DNA of 7,650 nt, taken from Pseudomonadota bacterium. GTDB taxonomy: Bacteria; Pseudomonadota; Gammaproteobacteria; Acidithiobacillales; Acidithiobacillaceae. The stretch is taken from the NCBI GenBank assembly GCA_021818125.1, contig JAKAFG010000093.1, positions 1-7,650 on the forward strand. Reading direction: 5' to 3'. A model generated the notes under the pieces. That model worked only from the letters and a program-made list of their open reading frames with translations, had not been told where the DNA came from and made no database searches. This document shows, in pieces, positions 7,211-7,650 of this stretch (positions within the stretch are counted from its first letter, which is position 1; each line of letters starts with the position of its first letter). A program made the position numbers and the translations under genes.

Positions 7211-7232
7211 TTGCGCACGACATTATGCACAA
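7211..7232. repeat. Imperfect inverted repeat just upstream of the nrdA -35
   Basis: TTGCGCA (7211-7217) and TGCACAA (7226-7232) are inverted with one mismatch, separated by 8 bp. The right arm overlaps DnaA box 2 and the start of NrdR-like box 1. It may be a separate regulator's operator or a coincidence of the overlapping boxes. Confidence 0.35.
7223..7231 (+). promoter_or_regulatory. DnaA box 2 upstream of nrdA
   Basis: TTATGCACA is a second perfect TTATNCACA match, in the same orientation as the first and 34 bp from it start to start. It ends 8 bp before the promoter -35 and overlaps the left half of NrdR-like box 1 by 5 bp. Confidence 0.68.
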
Positions 7233-7242
7233 GATATGGTTG
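7227..7242 (+). promoter_or_regulatory. NrdR-like box 1 (overlaps the nrdA -35)
   Basis: GCACAAGATATGGTTG aligns with the 16-bp NrdR palindrome (roughly ACACWATATWTWGTGT) at about 11 positions, including CAC, the central AT-rich core and GT. It overlaps DnaA box 2 and runs into the TTGACA. NrdR is the nucleotide-sensing repressor of ribonucleotide reductase genes. Alone the match is modest; the paired site 31 bp downstream strengthens it. Confidence 0.5.
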
Positions 7243-7267
7243 ACACCGACAGAATCAGGTCTATATT
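7240..7267 (+). promoter_or_regulatory. nrdA promoter
   Basis: A perfect -35 TTGACA (7240-7245) and a -10 TATATT (7262-7267, 5 of 6) are separated by 16 bp, which is a strong sigma70-type promoter. The start site should fall near 7274, leaving a leader of about 100 nt. Both hexamers are overlapped by NrdR-like boxes, consistent with repression by blocking RNA polymerase. Confidence 0.72.
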
Positions 7268-7273
7268 TAGTGC
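7258..7273 (+). promoter_or_regulatory. NrdR-like box 2 (covers the nrdA -10)
   Basis: GGTCTATATTTAGTGC matches the NrdR box at about 12 of 16 positions, and the whole CTATATTTAGTG core fits. Its centre is 31 bp from that of box 1, three helical turns. That is one of the spacings known for tandem NrdR boxes, so that two NrdR units would sit on the same DNA face. Confidence 0.58.
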
Positions 7274-7373
7274 TTGGGCGCTCTGCGATCCGTTTTGCAC
7301 TTCGCCCCGGCGTATCCCTTCACGCCGCCTCGCTGTTTGCGTTCAACTATCGCCCCGATCATAGGAGTTGTCC

Positions 7374-7650
7374 ATGTCCAAACCTGCCGCCCAAGCTATC
7401 GTCAGCAACCCTGCCTACGACCCCTCCGAAGCGAGCCACTACAAAGTCATCCGTCGCAACAACGCGATGGTCAGTTTTGACGCCGGCAAGATCCACATCG
7501 CCATGACGAAGGCCTTCCTGGCCGTGGAAGGCGGCAGCGGAGCGGCGAGCGCGCGCGTCCGTGACCTCGTCAGCCGTCTGACGGAACAGGTGATTGAAGC
7601 ACTGAAACGGCGCCAGCCGGGGGGCGGCACCTTTCACATTGAAGACATTC
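7374..7650 (+). CDS. nrdA: Ribonucleoside-diphosphate reductase alpha subunit, N-terminal part (cut by window end)
   Basis: Class I ribonucleotide reductase large subunit, reducing ribonucleoside diphosphates to deoxyribonucleotides with the NrdB radical subunit. Only the first 92 residues are in the window. They are the N-terminal ATP-cone, the allosteric activity domain that binds ATP (on) or dATP (off): YKVIRRNNAMVSFDAGKI (23-40), an ARVRDLVSRLTEQVIEAL helix (60-77) and GGGTFHIEDI (83-92) are typical of the proteobacterial NrdA form. The catalytic barrel with its cysteines lies beyond 7650, so the class is inferred from the N-terminus and the control region. The ATG follows AGGAG (7363-7367) by 6 nt. 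NrdR, another ATP-cone protein, is excluded because no N-terminal zinc ribbon is present. A class II or two-cone variant cannot be fully ruled out. Confidence 0.88.
   Translation, partial: MSKPAAQAIVSNPAYDPSEASHYKVIRRNNAMVSFDAGKIHIAMTKAFLAVEGGSGAASARVRDLVSRLTEQVIEALKRRQPGGGTFHIEDI

Larger units (their letters stand above)
7043..7373. promoter_or_regulatory. Divergent tldD-nrdA control region
   Basis: This 331-bp non-coding stretch separates the two divergent genes. The nrdA side (7189-7273) holds two DnaA boxes, a strong promoter and two NrdR-like boxes, listed separately. From about 7275 to 7373 lies a roughly 100-nt nrdA leader with no recognised riboswitch, ending in an AGGAG ribosome site (7363-7367). 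On the tldD side I see only weak promoter matches on the minus strand: TTGTTC (7095-7100), 17 bp, GATACT (7072-7077). An AT-rich dyad TCATT-GTTA-AATGA (7161-7174) could be an operator or part of the tldD promoter, but nothing identifies it. No tRNA, repeat or terminator is evident. Confidence 0.7.

Noticed and set aside
7189..7231. The DnaA boxes as part of a replication origin
   Set aside because: Only two boxes, no AT-rich unwinding repeats, no dnaA/dnaN/gidA neighbours; a promoter role at nrdA is the simpler reading.
1..7650. A defence, mobile or otherwise undescribed multi-gene system
   Set aside because: Every coding region is assigned to a core family; no integrase, transposase, inverted terminal repeats, toxin-antitoxin pair, CRISPR repeats or unexplained large gap.

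Overview
The window is a stretch of core proteobacterial chromosome. It carries seven recognisable genes, two of them cut by the window ends. Six lie on the minus strand in the order tldD > ftsH > folP > glmM > tpiA > secG (reading from position 7042 down to 1). The seventh, nrdA, is divergent on the plus strand and starts at 7374. The DNA is GC-rich and densely coding. The ftsH-folP-glmM-(tpiA)-secG order is the familiar gammaproteobacterial/Acidithiobacillia arrangement. The protein sequences fit a GC-rich gammaproteobacterium-like organism, possibly Acidithiobacillus, but that genus guess is an impression and not proven by anything here.

Layout: 1-397 secG (3' end missing), 402-1175 tpiA (GTG start), 1176-1290 a leader with a hairpin and a weak promoter candidate, 1291-2655 glmM, 2656-2741 a short gap with a promoter candidate, 2742-3581 folP (TTG start, overlapping the ftsH stop by 4 nt), 3578-5500 ftsH, 5501-5596 a gap with a good sigma70-type promoter for ftsH, 5597-7042 tldD, 7043-7373 a divergent control region, and 7374-7650 the nrdA 5' end (ATP-cone).

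How the genes relate: FtsH and TldD are two unrelated zinc proteases (membrane AAA+ quality control; cytosolic TldD/TldE peptide processing). FolP (folate), GlmM (amino-sugar precursor of peptidoglycan and LPS), TpiA (glycolysis/gluconeogenesis) and SecG (protein export channel) are housekeeping functions in one probable transcription unit with internal promoters. NrdA makes deoxyribonucleotides.

The most informative non-coding piece is the nrdA upstream region. It has two perfect DnaA boxes, a TTGACA/TATATT promoter, and two NrdR-box-like 16-mers 31 bp apart covering the -35 and -10. This looks like a compact switch tying dNTP supply to replication initiation and to nucleotide level. I see no mobile element, CRISPR array, RNA gene or undescribed multi-gene system; the long plus-strand ORFs opposite ftsH and tldD are coding shadows.
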